A stretch of DNA of 57,952 nucleotides from Polyangiaceae bacterium (GCA_009780955.1 WQZB01000022.1:1-57952), one strand, 5' to 3'. Counted from the first letter of the stretch, positions 27,367-36,544 are shown. The notes: generated from the sequence alone by a model not told the origin. Program-made: numbers and translations.

Positions 27367-27911
27367 CAAGCGACGGCGACGGGGCGTGCCGGTACCCCCT
27401 CCGCGTGGACACCTGCTGGAACCGCACGCGCCACGACACTGTTCGCTCCGATGTGCGCACCGTCGCCGATCACCGCGCCGCGTAGGATCACGACCCCACT
27501 GCCAATGCGCACGTGTCGTCCAATGCGAATGGGGCGGGCGTCGCCGTGCGAATTGCGGCTTTTGATTTGGTGAAAGTCGATATCGAGGAGCATGGCCATG
27601 GGACCAATGGTGGTGTCATCGCCAATCTCGATCAGCTCATTGGCAAAAATCGACGCGCCACTGCCAATGCGAACGTTGCGGCCGACAATGAGTCGCCCCG
27701 AGGGCCTTGTTGCAAGGTGCGAAGGCACCGGCGTGGAGCAAAGGGAAAACCCGCTCGCAATCTCGATGCGACCGGCGTTCATGATGACAGGACGACCCAC
27801 GACGATCGCACCTTCGCCAAGGGAATCGCAATTTTCGCGCAAAACTGCGAGCGTAAACCACTGTCTAACCTGCGAAAGCAGATCAAAAAACGATGCCTTT
27901 AAAAATGCCAT
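27366..27911 (-). CDS. hexapeptide-repeat acyltransferase (left-handed beta helix)
   Basis: 181 aa. Hexapeptide turns through the protein: RLIVGRNVRIGSGASIFANE, LIEIGDDTTIGPMAMLL, IRIGRHVRIGSGVVILRGA, VIGDGAHIGANSVVAR, then the closing VPARPV. A DIDFHQ segment has the likely catalytic His. Such enzymes add acetyl or other acyl groups to sugars. It is last in the minus-strand operon starting at nadE, and the next gene upstream is a second acyltransferase 14 bases away, so paired O-acetylation of a surface glycan is plausible. The stop abuts a repeat element. Confidence 0.82.
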   Translation of the reverse strand: MAFLKASFFDLLSQVRQWFTLAVLRENCDSLGEGAIVVGRPVIMNAGRIEIASGFSLCSTPVPSHLATRPSGRLIVGRNVRIGSGASIFANELIEIGDDTTIGPMAMLLDIDFHQIKSRNSHGDARPIRIGRHVRIGSGVVILRGAVIGDGAHIGANSVVARAVPAGVHAEGVPARPVAVA

Positions 27912-27925
27912 TTTTGAACTCCGGC

Positions 27926-28618
27926 TTACGTTGTGTTCATTGACTCCGTGTGCACATGGCTCGCGCCGTTTGCTCCCGCAGCGCGCAACCTGGCGCCTGA
28001 AGGTGGAGCCCCTGATTGGGCCGCCGCGATGCGCAGCACGCGTGCCGGCACGCCAGAGGCGATCGCGTTTGCGGGGATGACGCCAGCAACCACACTTCCG
28101 GCGGAGATCACCGCGCCGTCACCAATGCATGCCCCCGGAAGAACGATGACGCGTCCACCGAGCCATACGTTGCGACCGATTTCGATTGGCATCGGCGCGT
28201 CGGCTTCCGACGGGTCGAGCGGCAGGGGCAGCTCACTATCGGAAATTACGCAGTAGGGCCCAATTTTCGAGCCGTCACCGATGCGCACGCGGGCACGTGC
28301 CGAAACAGCGGTGCCGTAGTTGACGCTAACGTCTCTGCCGATTTCGAGCGTGGCCCCCTTGGCCGTTGCAAGTTGCACGGTACCGAACACCGAGCTCATC
28401 GCGAAATCGTCGCCGATGTGCAAGGTTCCATCGTTTCTTATGTCGGGCCTTTTGCCAAACGTACGCGCGCGCGCGCCAACGGACGTGCACGAGCGCAAGC
28501 GACCATGCGCAAGAAGTAAAGCCATCGCGTTGTCGCGAACCTTTTGTACAAGCTCGCTCAGAGCAAGCTCGCGGTGCCTTTGCACCGCCTGAATTAACTT
28601 GTCTACGATCGCAGCCAT
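27926..28618 (-). CDS. hexapeptide-repeat acyltransferase
   Basis: 230 aa. Helical N-terminus (about 45 residues), then hexapeptide coils: TLHIGDDFAMSS, ATLEIGRDVSVNYGTAVS, ARVRIGDGSKIGPYCVISDS, IEIGRNVWLGGRVIVLPGA, CIGDGAVISAGSVVAG, and a closing VPARVLR. The tail after that is Ala/Gly rich. It resembles sugar O-acetyltransferases of the WcaF/NodL type. It follows the acyl carrier protein gene by 242 bases that include a degenerate repeat, so it may have its own start of transcription. Confidence 0.82.
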   Translation of the reverse strand: MAAIVDKLIQAVQRHRELALSELVQKVRDNAMALLLAHGRLRSCTSVGARARTFGKRPDIRNDGTLHIGDDFAMSSVFGTVQLATAKGATLEIGRDVSVNYGTAVSARARVRIGDGSKIGPYCVISDSELPLPLDPSEADAPMPIEIGRNVWLGGRVIVLPGACIGDGAVISAGSVVAGVIPANAIASGVPARVLRIAAAQSGAPPSGARLRAAGANGASHVHTESMNTT

Positions 28619-28860
28619 GATTGAGCACCTGCCTTCCGACGCACGAACTTCAAGTTGGGGAGCAAGGCCGTGCCGGCACTACGTTGTGCGCATAACGTAT
28701 GCGGCGCGATAGCCCGCTTTCGGTTTGACGCGATTTCATCGTTGACGGCTGTCCCGCGGCGCGGGCCTGCCGAAGGCAGACCGACTGCGTCGAGAAGAAC
28801 ACCCGAGACTGCGTTCGGCCGTTAGGCCGGACTCAGCGCCAAAGGCACCGGCGAAACGAG
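28619..28860. other. 242-bp intergenic gap with degenerate repeat end
   Basis: No gene seen. It contains CCCGCTTTCGGTTTGACGCG (28711-28730), a degenerate left end of the MITE-like family, then unrelated GC-rich sequence with a small hairpin (CTGCCGAAGGCAG). It interrupts the otherwise compact nadE-to-acyltransferase operon. Confidence 0.55.
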
Positions 28861-29160
28861 TTACGCTGGCACGGCGCTCGTCGAGTGGGTCTTCGCGCTT
28901 GCGGCAATAGGCTCCGGCCTCTTGCGGCGCACGAAAGCGACAATGTTCGCAATGGTGTCGAGGTTCTCCGGCACGATCTCGTCGTCGGCTACTTTGATAC
29001 CGAATTCCGACTCAAGGAACGCCGTGACCTCGAGAACCCCCGTGGAATCCACAATACCCTGATCGAGCAGCGACGCGTTGTCGGCAAGGGCATGTGCATC
29101 CGGCACGTAGAAATTGGACGCGATAAACGCACGGATGATCTCGTAATTCTGCTTTGACAT
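28861..29160 (-). CDS. acyl carrier protein
   Basis: 99 aa. Carrier fold with SLLDQGIVDSTGVLEV; Ser39 in DST is the phosphopantetheine site (DSL is more common). The last 15 residues or so are an Ala/Ser/Thr tail beyond the usual 80. It sits 33 bases downstream of the AMP-ligase, so the ligase very likely loads it. It is not the fatty-acid-synthesis AcpP, given the context and the Thr in place of Leu. Confidence 0.87.
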   Translation of the reverse strand: MSKQNYEIIRAFIASNFYVPDAHALADNASLLDQGIVDSTGVLEVTAFLESEFGIKVADDEIVPENLDTIANIVAFVRRKRPEPIAASAKTHSTSAVPA

Positions 29161-29193
29161 GACTTTATCCCTTCTTTTTCTAAGGACGCTCGA

Positions 29194-30747
29194 TCACGCG
29201 AGCGCTTTCTTGTCGATTTTCCCGTTGTCACTCTTTGGTAAGGCTGAAACGATTTCGAAATATTTCGGCACCATGAAGCTTTCGAGACGCTCTTGGCAAA
29301 CGCGCCGAAGCTCTTTGTCGTCGACCGTGGCGCCTTGTTCAAGCGCAACGAAGGCTTTCGGCGCCTGACCAAAAACTTCGTCGGGCACACCGATCACCGC
29401 GGCTTCTTTGACACCCGCAATGCTGTAAAGGACAGCTTCGATTTCTTTTGGCGCGACCTTCTCGCCACGCGATTTGATTATGTCGTCAAGCCGCCCAACA
29501 AAATAGAGATACCCCTCTTCATCCATCTTGCAAAGGTCGCCGGTGTAAAGCACGCGCTCGCCGGGCACTGGGCCTGGTTTCAGCTTTCGTGCCGTTTCTT
29601 CGGGCTTCTCCCAATAGCCAGCCATCACGGTCGCACCGCGAATGACAAGCTGCCCGACGACATTCGGCCCCACCTTTTTGCCGTCATCACCAACAATCCA
29701 CATTTCCGTGTTTGGAATCGCTAGCCCCACGCTCGTGGGCTTGCGATCGAGATCCTCCGGCGGCAAATACGTGCACCGCTTGCACTCGGTAAGCCCGTAC
29801 ATCGAGTAGATGCGTGCCGTGGGGAAAAGATCTTTCAGCGCAAGGATATGCTTGACTGGCAATGCTGCCGCCGTGTTCGTCACGTAACGGACTTTGCGAA
29901 GGTCGAAGTCTTTGATGTTTTTCATCTCCGTCATCATCGCGAAGATGGTTGGCACGCCGGGAAAGCCTGTAACGCCTTCCTCAACGACCGTTTTCATGAC
30001 CTGCACGGGGTAGGTAAAGCCCTTTTCGAGCACGAGCCTCGCGCCCATCCGAAACGCCATGATCATCTGGTACAAGCCGTAGTCGAACGACATGGGCAGA
30101 ACACCGAGAATGACGTCGTCTTCGCGATTTTGGAGGTACGTCGTGATCGACCTGGCCGCCGTCAGCATGTTGCGATGCGTGAGCATTACACCTTTTGGCT
30201 CACCCGTGCTGCCCGACGTGTAGATGATGGCAGCAAGGTCGATGTCGATCGAGCGCCTGGTCGGTGCGATGTCGGTGCGCTCACCGGTCAGGGCGCCCTC
30301 CCACGATGTCGAGCCCTCGTGCCAACCGTGGCGTTCGCGGTCGAAGGCGCCCGACACAACGATGCTTTTCAAATGCTTGCTTCGACGCGCGGCATCGGTG
30401 AAAACAGCGGAAAGGTTCGCATCGGTAATCAATGCCGTGGCCCGGCAGTCGTTGAGAAGCCAAGCCAGCTTGTCGGCCTTCGTGTGCGGATGAATCATCG
30501 ACACAATCGCATTCGCTTTGAGCACCGCCCAAAATGCGACAGCTGCCTCAATCGAGTTGTCGAGGAAAACAATGACGCGGTCGCCACGCTCTACGCCACG
30601 GCGCACGAGCGCGTTGGCAAGGGCGTTCGACCGCGTGTTCAATTCGGCGTATGTGGCGCGGCGGCCCTGGCACACGATAGCCACTTTGTCGGGCAAGCGC
30701 GCGGCAGACTCGATTAGAAATTCGTGAAGCAACAAAGCGGCGGTCAT
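29194..30747 (-). CDS. AMP-dependent acyl-CoA / acyl-ACP ligase
   Basis: 517 aa. AMP-forming family: IIYTSGSTGEPKGVMLTH, IYSMYGLTECKR, VLYTGDLCKMDEEGYLYFVG, DIIKSRGEKVAP and the C-terminal catalytic Lys in NGKIDKKAL. The ATG at 30747 overlaps the end of the asparagine-synthetase gene by four bases (ATGA). Adjacent carrier-protein gene suggests it makes acyl-ACP. Similar ligase, amidotransferase and ACP sets occur beside exosortase-type polysaccharide loci; here no exosortase is in view. Confidence 0.85.
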   Translation of the reverse strand: MTAALLLHEFLIESAARLPDKVAIVCQGRRATYAELNTRSNALANALVRRGVERGDRVIVFLDNSIEAAVAFWAVLKANAIVSMIHPHTKADKLAWLLNDCRATALITDANLSAVFTDAARRSKHLKSIVVSGAFDRERHGWHEGSTSWEGALTGERTDIAPTRRSIDIDLAAIIYTSGSTGEPKGVMLTHRNMLTAARSITTYLQNREDDVILGVLPMSFDYGLYQMIMAFRMGARLVLEKGFTYPVQVMKTVVEEGVTGFPGVPTIFAMMTEMKNIKDFDLRKVRYVTNTAAALPVKHILALKDLFPTARIYSMYGLTECKRCTYLPPEDLDRKPTSVGLAIPNTEMWIVGDDGKKVGPNVVGQLVIRGATVMAGYWEKPEETARKLKPGPVPGERVLYTGDLCKMDEEGYLYFVGRLDDIIKSRGEKVAPKEIEAVLYSIAGVKEAAVIGVPDEVFGQAPKAFVALEQGATVDDKELRRVCQERLESFMVPKYFEIVSALPKSDNGKIDKKALA

Positions 30748-32771
30748 GCGGTTACCCGGGCGGTGTCGAGCAAAGGTCCATGGGACAAGGATTGGTGGGA
30801 CGACGACGGGTGCGATGCCGGCCGCGTGCCATCGAAGTTTGCAACGAACGCGTCGTACAAAAGTTGCGTCGACACAACTCCGGTAAGTGCCATGTTGTCG
30901 GTGTTCGACAAGGGCCCGCGATCGATCTGCGAGCGACACTTGTTCCAAAGGCGCAAAGCGGCATCCGCGTCGAAGATGCCCGCATGCATCAGGGCCTTGC
31001 GATCGAACAGCGCCTCGGTGTAGTCGCGGGCCGCCGCATGCGTCAGGGCGAGCACGTCGGGCGCCCGGTACGGTTGTTTCTTTCGCTGTGCAACCTCGGA
31101 AGGCAAAAGCTCACTCGCAATGCGCTTGAGCACGTGCTTTTCATCGAGAACGTGAAGCTTCACGTCGTCGGGCAGCGCACACGCCAGCTCGACGACCTCG
31201 GCGTCGAGGAACGGAAAGCGACCTTCGATCGAGTGCGCCATCAGCATGCGATCGCCCTGCGACGACAAGAGGTAGCCGGCAAGCAGCGTGTGCATTTCAA
31301 TCCACTGATCTTGAGCCAGCGGCGACCAATCGGTCATCTCGGTCGGCAGCGTCGCAACAAGCTCACTCTGCGCATCGAAGCCTTCGAGCTCGGCACGGAG
31401 CTCACTCGAAAATAGACGCTTCATCGCGTGCGCACCTTGCCAGCGCGGACGATGAGCAAAGCCAAGCTCGCCCGCGCAATCCAGATCGCGCCCGAAGAAC
31501 TTTTGCGCCATCGCGCGCTGCGCGACCGGAGAGCGCGCAAGGTATGGGTAAAGCCGGTCGAGCAGCCGTGGCCTCATCGTGGAGCGCGGATGACGCGCCC
31601 AGAAGCGCCGAACTTTGCCTTCGCGAAACAGATCGTAGCCTGCAAAAACTTCGTCGGCGCCTTCGCCTGTGAGCACGACTTTGATGCCTGCATTGCGCAC
31701 GAGTTCCGATAGGAGGAAGAGCGGTGCCGGTGCCGTGCGCAGCATGGGACGCTCGGCATGCCGCACCACGAGAGGCACCGCGCGCGCAATGTCTTCACGC
31801 CGAACCACGAGCTCGTGGTGGTCAGTGCCAAGGGCGCGTGCGACGAGCCGCTGGTATGGCGTTTCGTCGTATTCGGCATCGTCGAAACGAATCGAGAACG
31901 TCGAAAATCGTGCAGTTGCCTTTTGTGCGAGGGCTGCCACGAGCGAGCTGTCGAGTCCACCCGAAAGGTACGCGCCCACAGGAACGTCGGCGCGAAGCAT
32001 GCGCAGCCGAACGGCTTGCGTGAGCGCGCCCTTGACCATCTCGGTGGCGTCTTCGATGGTGCTGACGAGGGGGCGCTCACCACGCTTTGGAAAGCGAGGA
32101 GAAAACCATTGCCGCTCGACTGGAGTCACCCGACCGAGTCGATACACGCGATAGTGGCCTGGCGGCAGTTCGTCGACCGCAGCGAACGCGGTGCGCGGAG
32201 GAACGGGACTCCAGAACGTGAAGGTTTCGTCGATGCCGCGCGGGTCGAGCGCGCGCGGAATGTCACGACTTGCCGCAAAGATCGCTTTCGCCTCACTTGC
32301 AAAATACAATCGCCCGGAGTGAATGCACGTGTGAATGGGCCTAACACCAAGCCTGTCGCGCGCGAGCGTGAGAGTTTTTTCGAGCTTGTCCCACACGGCA
32401 AACGCGAACTGTCCGTTGAACCGCTGCAAAGCTTCCTCGCCCCATTCGGCCCAAGCCTGCAACACAACCTCGGTGTCGCATTCGGTCGAAAAGTGGCGTC
32501 CACGTGCCATGAGCTCGGCGCGGAGCTCAACGTAGTTGAAAACCTCGCCATTGTAGACAATGACACGCCGCCCATCGGTCATTGGCTGCACGCCGCCCAC
32601 GAGATCGATAATCGACAAGCGTGTGTGCGCGAGACCCAATGGCCCTTTTGCGTACAGCCCAAGTGCGTCGGGGCCGCGGTGCAAAATAGCCCGCGCCATG
32701 CGTTCGAGCTCGTCACGCGAGGGCTCACACGCTGCCGGCGACAACGCCGCAATTCCAGCGATCCCGCACAT
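30744..32771 (-). CDS. asnB: asparagine synthetase (glutamine-hydrolysing)-like amidotransferase
   Basis: 675 aa. Starts MCGIAGIA, so Cys2 becomes the N-terminal nucleophile of a glutaminase domain; then IVYNGEVFNYVELR and the ATP-pyrophosphatase loop GAYLSGGLDSSLVAAL, and TGEGADEVFAGYD. The ATG at 32771 shares one base with the nadE stop (TAATG), and the gene overlaps the ligase by four bases, so the three are tightly coupled. In this setting it may amidate a carboxylate on a sugar, lipid or carrier-bound acid instead of making free asparagine. Confidence 0.87.
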   Translation of the reverse strand: MCGIAGIAALSPAACEPSRDELERMARAILHRGPDALGLYAKGPLGLAHTRLSIIDLVGGVQPMTDGRRVIVYNGEVFNYVELRAELMARGRHFSTECDTEVVLQAWAEWGEEALQRFNGQFAFAVWDKLEKTLTLARDRLGVRPIHTCIHSGRLYFASEAKAIFAASRDIPRALDPRGIDETFTFWSPVPPRTAFAAVDELPPGHYRVYRLGRVTPVERQWFSPRFPKRGERPLVSTIEDATEMVKGALTQAVRLRMLRADVPVGAYLSGGLDSSLVAALAQKATARFSTFSIRFDDAEYDETPYQRLVARALGTDHHELVVRREDIARAVPLVVRHAERPMLRTAPAPLFLLSELVRNAGIKVVLTGEGADEVFAGYDLFREGKVRRFWARHPRSTMRPRLLDRLYPYLARSPVAQRAMAQKFFGRDLDCAGELGFAHRPRWQGAHAMKRLFSSELRAELEGFDAQSELVATLPTEMTDWSPLAQDQWIEMHTLLAGYLLSSQGDRMLMAHSIEGRFPFLDAEVVELACALPDDVKLHVLDEKHVLKRIASELLPSEVAQRKKQPYRAPDVLALTHAAARDYTEALFDRKALMHAGIFDADAALRLWNKCRSQIDRGPLSNTDNMALTGVVSTQLLYDAFVANFDGTRPASHPSSSHQSLSHGPLLDTARVTA

Positions 32772-33799
32772 TATAGGCCTCGATCCATGTTGGTCTTGTT
32801 GGCGGTCTCGCTGGCGCTGCCCTCGACCTCCGGCACTGGCTTGATGAGCAGCGGACGGGCGTGAAGCCAACGCGTCGTTCGACGCTTGCTATCGATGTCG
32901 CGATAAACGCGCTCGATTTGCGCTTCTGTCATGGATAAGGCGTGCGCAACGTCGCTCGCCGGCACACCGTGATTTCTGCCGTATAAGCACACGTCCATCT
33001 TGTCGTAGGGCAGCGCGAAGAAGAATTCTTCCTGCGTCTGCTCCATCGAGAACGTGTCGGTGGTTGGCGGTCGCTCGCAAATCTCTTTTGGTACGCCAAG
33101 GTACCTGGCAAGCGCATAAACTTGCGTTTTGTAAAGATGCGCGATGGGCTTCACGTCGGCCGCACCATCACCCTGTTTCACAAAGAAGCCTTGGTCGTAC
33201 TCGAGGCGATTGGGCGTGCCAGCGACCGCATAACCAAGACGATCGGCGTGGTAATATTCCATCATTTTGCGTACGCGCTGCTTGAAGTTTGTGGCAGCAA
33301 CGAGCTGCCGATAAGCCTCAGGCTGCATGCGCGATACTTTCTCGTGCCCATCTGGAGCGCGCACCGTGAGATGAAAAACGTTGATGCGATCCCCATCGAG
33401 AATGGATGGCAGCGTAAGCTTGCAAGTCCACCCTTCTGTGTACTCTGCAAATACAGTGCGAATCGCTTCGTCTTGGCGCGCATAGCAACCCATGGCAGAA
33501 AGCGTCGGCCCGATGTTCTCGACAACCGCAGCGATCCCAAGTTGATTGGTCAGCAGTTTTCCGAGCTCGAGTGACGCCGATGCCGAGTCACGCTCCGGCA
33601 TGAGAAGCGCCAATACGCGTTCGCGGCCCATGGCCCGCACCGCAAGTGCGGCAACCACCGAGCTGTCAATCCCACCAGATACGCCGACGACGATTCCTTT
33701 ACGCCGAAGAACGCGGCCGACCTGCTCGCGCAGCGCCTCTTCAATGAACTGAACCTCTTGCGCGCAATCGAGCTTGAGCACGTCGGTAGAAAAAGACAT
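32771..33799 (-). CDS. nadE: NAD synthase-like ATP-pyrophosphatase
   Basis: 342 aa from the ATG at 33799, which has AAAGG eight bases upstream (GTG at 33808 and ATG at 33805 are alternatives). ATP-PPase loop VVGVSGGIDSSVVAAL; NadE strings AGTPNRLEYDQGFFVKQGDGA, DVKPIAHLYKTQVYALARYLG and ERPPTTD. It has no glutaminase domain, so it would use ammonia. A central region (about residues 110-190, with TLPSILDGDRINVFHLTV) and the FALPYDKMDVCLYG stretch differ from the housekeeping NadE I know. First gene of the operon with asnB, ligase and ACP, so a specialised adenylating/amidating role is as likely as NAD synthesis. Confidence 0.8.
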   Translation of the reverse strand: MSFSTDVLKLDCAQEVQFIEEALREQVGRVLRRKGIVVGVSGGIDSSVVAALAVRAMGRERVLALLMPERDSASASLELGKLLTNQLGIAAVVENIGPTLSAMGCYARQDEAIRTVFAEYTEGWTCKLTLPSILDGDRINVFHLTVRAPDGHEKVSRMQPEAYRQLVAATNFKQRVRKMMEYYHADRLGYAVAGTPNRLEYDQGFFVKQGDGAADVKPIAHLYKTQVYALARYLGVPKEICERPPTTDTFSMEQTQEEFFFALPYDKMDVCLYGRNHGVPASDVAHALSMTEAQIERVYRDIDSKRRTTRWLHARPLLIKPVPEVEGSASETANKTNMDRGL

Positions 33800-34254
33800 C
33801 GTCATCACCTTTCGAGCAACCTACGTACCTCGGCCTTCGGTGATCCAAGGGAGCACGCGACACATGTGTTCCGCATGCGACTCCAAGCGGAAATCATGCA
33901 TTAAGACTGGCTTCCATGGCCGATTAAGGCAATGAAATAATCTTATGAAGCAATAAAAATATATCCAAACTGGATCATAATAAATCCATTATGCGACAAT
34001 ATTACTCATGCAATGCCCCACCTAATCCTACAATCCGACGCAATAGCTGTGATCTAATTTCGCAATTCAATCTTGTTTCGCAAAGAATCGCGCTTGCGTA
34101 CGTGTCGCGGTGCCATAGGCGCGACGCTTCGTCAGCGGCTCGTGCGGCTGTGCGACGTTGTCTCGCTTCGTGACAAATTGCATCGATAGAAGTCACCGGT
34201 CTCCTTGGCTCATGTGACTAGCCCGGGCACGGCGCGTGCACACCAACCTTAGCC
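33800..34254. other. 455-bp AT-rich divergent intergenic region
   Basis: No gene supported. The stretch 33925-34010 is strikingly AT-rich for this genome (for example AATAAAAATATATCC and GATCATAATAAATCC), typical of a strong promoter or regulator-binding region serving nadE leftwards and the NtrC-type gene rightwards. A 60-codon plus-strand frame (33991-34173) has no recognisable features. Confidence 0.6.
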
Positions 34255-35661
34255 ATGAGCGAGCGCATGATTCTCGCGGTCGATGACGAAGAGGAGACAT
34301 GCGATTTGCTGCGCGTGGTGCTCGAGCGTGAAGGGTACAAAGCCACGACTTGCACGTCCGCTCAGGCCGCTCTCGAACTTGTCGGTACACAAGACTTTGA
34401 CTGCGTTTTGACCGATCTTCAAATGCCGGAGATGAGCGGCCTCGAGCTTTGCGAGCGCGTGCTCGGCACGCAGCCGAGCGTGCCCGTGGTCGTTATCACG
34501 GGTCAAGGAAGCCTCGAAACGGCCATTGGCGCCATGCGCGTCGGCGCGTACGACTTCATTACGAAGCCAGTCGATTCGAAGCTTCTCCTTTTGGCCGTCT
34601 CGCGAGCCATTGAGCATCGCGGTCTCGAAGAGGAGGTCAAGCGATTGCGCTCTGTCGCACCCCTTGGTGACAAGCCGATCGACAACGTGATAGGCGCCAG
34701 TTCGGCGATGCGCCGCGTGTTCGGACTCGTTGCGCGGGTGGCGGACGCCGACGCTGGCGTGCTGATTCACGGCGAAACGGGTACCGGCAAAGAGCTCATC
34801 GCCCGCGCCATCCACGACCGGAGCCGCCGGAACATTGGCCCGTTCGTGGCCATCAACTGCGCATCGATTCCCGCAACCCTGCTCGAAAGCGAATTGTTCG
34901 GCCACGAGCGCGGCGCATTCACCGATGCCAAAACCCAACGCACTGGGCTGTTCGTTCAGGCAAGCGGCGGCACGCTCTTCCTCGATGAGATTGGCGAGCT
35001 GCCGCTCGAGGTGCAACCGAAGCTTTTGCGCGCGCTGCAAGAGCGCAAGGTGCGCCCTGTTGGATCGAATCGCGAAATCCCGTTCGACGCGCGCGTGCTC
35101 ACAGCCACCAATCGCATTCTCGAAGACGAAGTCTACGAGCGACGCTTCCGCGAAGACTTGTTCTACCGGATCAATGTTGTAAAAATTGACGTGCCGCCGC
35201 TTCGCGAGCGCAGCGGCGACGCCCTTCACCTGGCACGCCACTTTCTCAAGCAGTACGCCGATCGGCACAGCAAAGGCGAGATGGACTTGTCCCCAGCGGC
35301 CGCCGAGAAACTCATTAGCTACTCGTGGCCTGGTAACGTCCGCGAGCTCGAAAACTGCATCGATGGCGCGGTTGCCCTCGCACGCAACAATCGAATCGAG
35401 CTCGATGATCTGCCCGAGAAAGTCCGGAGCTTCCGCCCCGAGAAATTCGTCGTTTCCGCCAACCAACCGGAGGAAATCGTCACCATCGACGAGCTCGAAC
35501 GTCGCTACATCCTCCGTGTTCTGTCCCTTGTTGGGGGAAACAAATCGCGCGCTGCGCAGGTGCTCGGATTCGATCGTCGAACTTTGTATCGCAAGCTTGA
35601 ACGCTACCAAAACGGGCAGGCAACCCAATCGGCAGCCGACGCCGCTCCCGCACGGCTTTAG
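34255..35661 (+). CDS. sigma-54-dependent response regulator (NtrC family)
   Basis: 468 aa. Receiver domain with Asp10/Asp11 pocket and phospho-acceptor Asp54 (LTDLQMPEM) and Lys in ITKPVD; AAA+ domain with GETGTGKELIARAIH, the sigma-54-contact loop GAFTDA and FLDEIGELPLEVQPKLLRAL; Fis-type HTH at the end (NKSRAAQVLGFDRRTLYRKL). All three domains are complete, so it should activate sigma-54 promoters when phosphorylated. No histidine kinase is adjacent, making it an orphan. Its TAG stop is the first part of a GTAGGGGC-type hairpin, flanked by a duplication of the gene end (see findings). Confidence 0.93.
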   Translation: MSERMILAVDDEEETCDLLRVVLEREGYKATTCTSAQAALELVGTQDFDCVLTDLQMPEMSGLELCERVLGTQPSVPVVVITGQGSLETAIGAMRVGAYDFITKPVDSKLLLLAVSRAIEHRGLEEEVKRLRSVAPLGDKPIDNVIGASSAMRRVFGLVARVADADAGVLIHGETGTGKELIARAIHDRSRRNIGPFVAINCASIPATLLESELFGHERGAFTDAKTQRTGLFVQASGGTLFLDEIGELPLEVQPKLLRALQERKVRPVGSNREIPFDARVLTATNRILEDEVYERRFREDLFYRINVVKIDVPPLRERSGDALHLARHFLKQYADRHSKGEMDLSPAAAEKLISYSWPGNVRELENCIDGAVALARNNRIELDDLPEKVRSFRPEKFVVSANQPEEIVTIDELERRYILRVLSLVGGNKSRAAQVLGFDRRTLYRKLERYQNGQATQSAADAAPARL

Positions 35662-35735
35662 GGGGCACCCACAAGGGGTGCCCCTACAACCAACAAAACG
35701 CGCATTCGTAGGGGCGGCCCCCTGTGGCCGCCCCC
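35659..35735. repeat. compound GTAGGGGC-type hairpin pair
   Basis: Hairpin 1, TAGGGGGCACCC with loop ACAA (35659-35686); spacer CAACCAACAAAACGCGCATTC; hairpin 2, GTAGGGGCGGCC with loop CCCTGT (35708-35735). The string CCCGCACGGCTTT occurs on both sides (35647-35659 and 35733-35745), like a target-site duplication. Confidence 0.75.
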
Positions 35736-35750
35736 GCACGGCTTTGACGC

Positions 35751-36323
35751 CTAGTTTGGCTGTGCGCGTGGAATAGGTGTATCGCTCGCCAGCACCTCGA
35801 AGTTTCCCGAGCCCAAAACGTCGACAACCTGCGCGTGACGATAGGCAAGCTTCATGTGCATGAAGCCAGAGAGGCGGCCTTCGGTGCTGACCGAGAAGCC
35901 GAGGCGAGACCAGCGCGAAGCCTCATGAGCATTGCGAAAGCGCATCACCACCAGCTGGCAGCCGCTTCCAAAGGTGCTGGCAAGTCGCCCTACAATGGCA
36001 AAGTCCAGGTTTCGCTGTTGCCAGAGGTCGTCCACCTCGATGCTTTCGATGTAAAGGAGATCAATCCCTGCGCCGTCCGCGTAGTCGTCTTTGTACCAGC
36101 CATGTGCAAAGTACACGTCGGCAAGCCCCGCAAGTGGGCTACGATGCAGAATTGGCCAGAGATCGCCATGTGCGTCAGCCAGTTCTCCGACGTGCAAGAG
36201 AGCAACACGGGCCGCTGCATGATCGCCATGAGCGTCACCGGCACGCACGTCGAGCCAAGTGATGTACGCGCCGTCCGTGCCCAAGCCGTCAAGGTCGATG
36301 CTGGAGTGGATGGAGAGCTTCAT
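35751..36323 (-). CDS. hypothetical protein, possible GNAT-like fold
   Basis: 190 aa, no firm family. Strands and helices alternate; the string YIESIEVDDLWQQRNLDFAI followed later by RWSRLGFSVS recalls the acetyl-CoA-binding and end region of GNAT acetyltransferases (a strand, then R/Q-x-x-G-like turn, then A-x-R-W-x-x-L-G-F). The N-terminal half looks like a separate alpha/beta segment (ITWLDVRAGDAHGDHAAARV). Convergent with the NtrC-type gene across the repeat. Composition supports a real gene; function is a guess. Confidence 0.6.
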   Translation of the reverse strand: MKLSIHSSIDLDGLGTDGAYITWLDVRAGDAHGDHAAARVALLHVGELADAHGDLWPILHRSPLAGLADVYFAHGWYKDDYADGAGIDLLYIESIEVDDLWQQRNLDFAIVGRLASTFGSGCQLVVMRFRNAHEASRWSRLGFSVSTEGRLSGFMHMKLAYRHAQVVDVLGSGNFEVLASDTPIPRAQPN

Positions 36324-36544
36324 GTCCCGAACCCTTCCAGAGCGACTCGAAGGCCGTCAACGAGCGCGAGAGAGCGCGATGCATTTTCGCCACACACGCC
36401 GCACCAATGGGACAGAATCGGTCACAATCTGCGACTAAAAGCCTCGATGCGTGCGATCTCGTGCATTGTGAACGATACGTGAGTATGTAGACAATGATTG
36501 TATTATGCACGCTATGGTAGGCGCGAGGCGCAACATCTCGTACA

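Noticed and set aside
34249..35739. Long minus-strand frame of 496 codons opposite the NtrC-type gene
   Set aside because: The plus strand encodes a full three-domain regulator with all motifs; the opposite frame is a GC-driven shadow with no recognisable domain.
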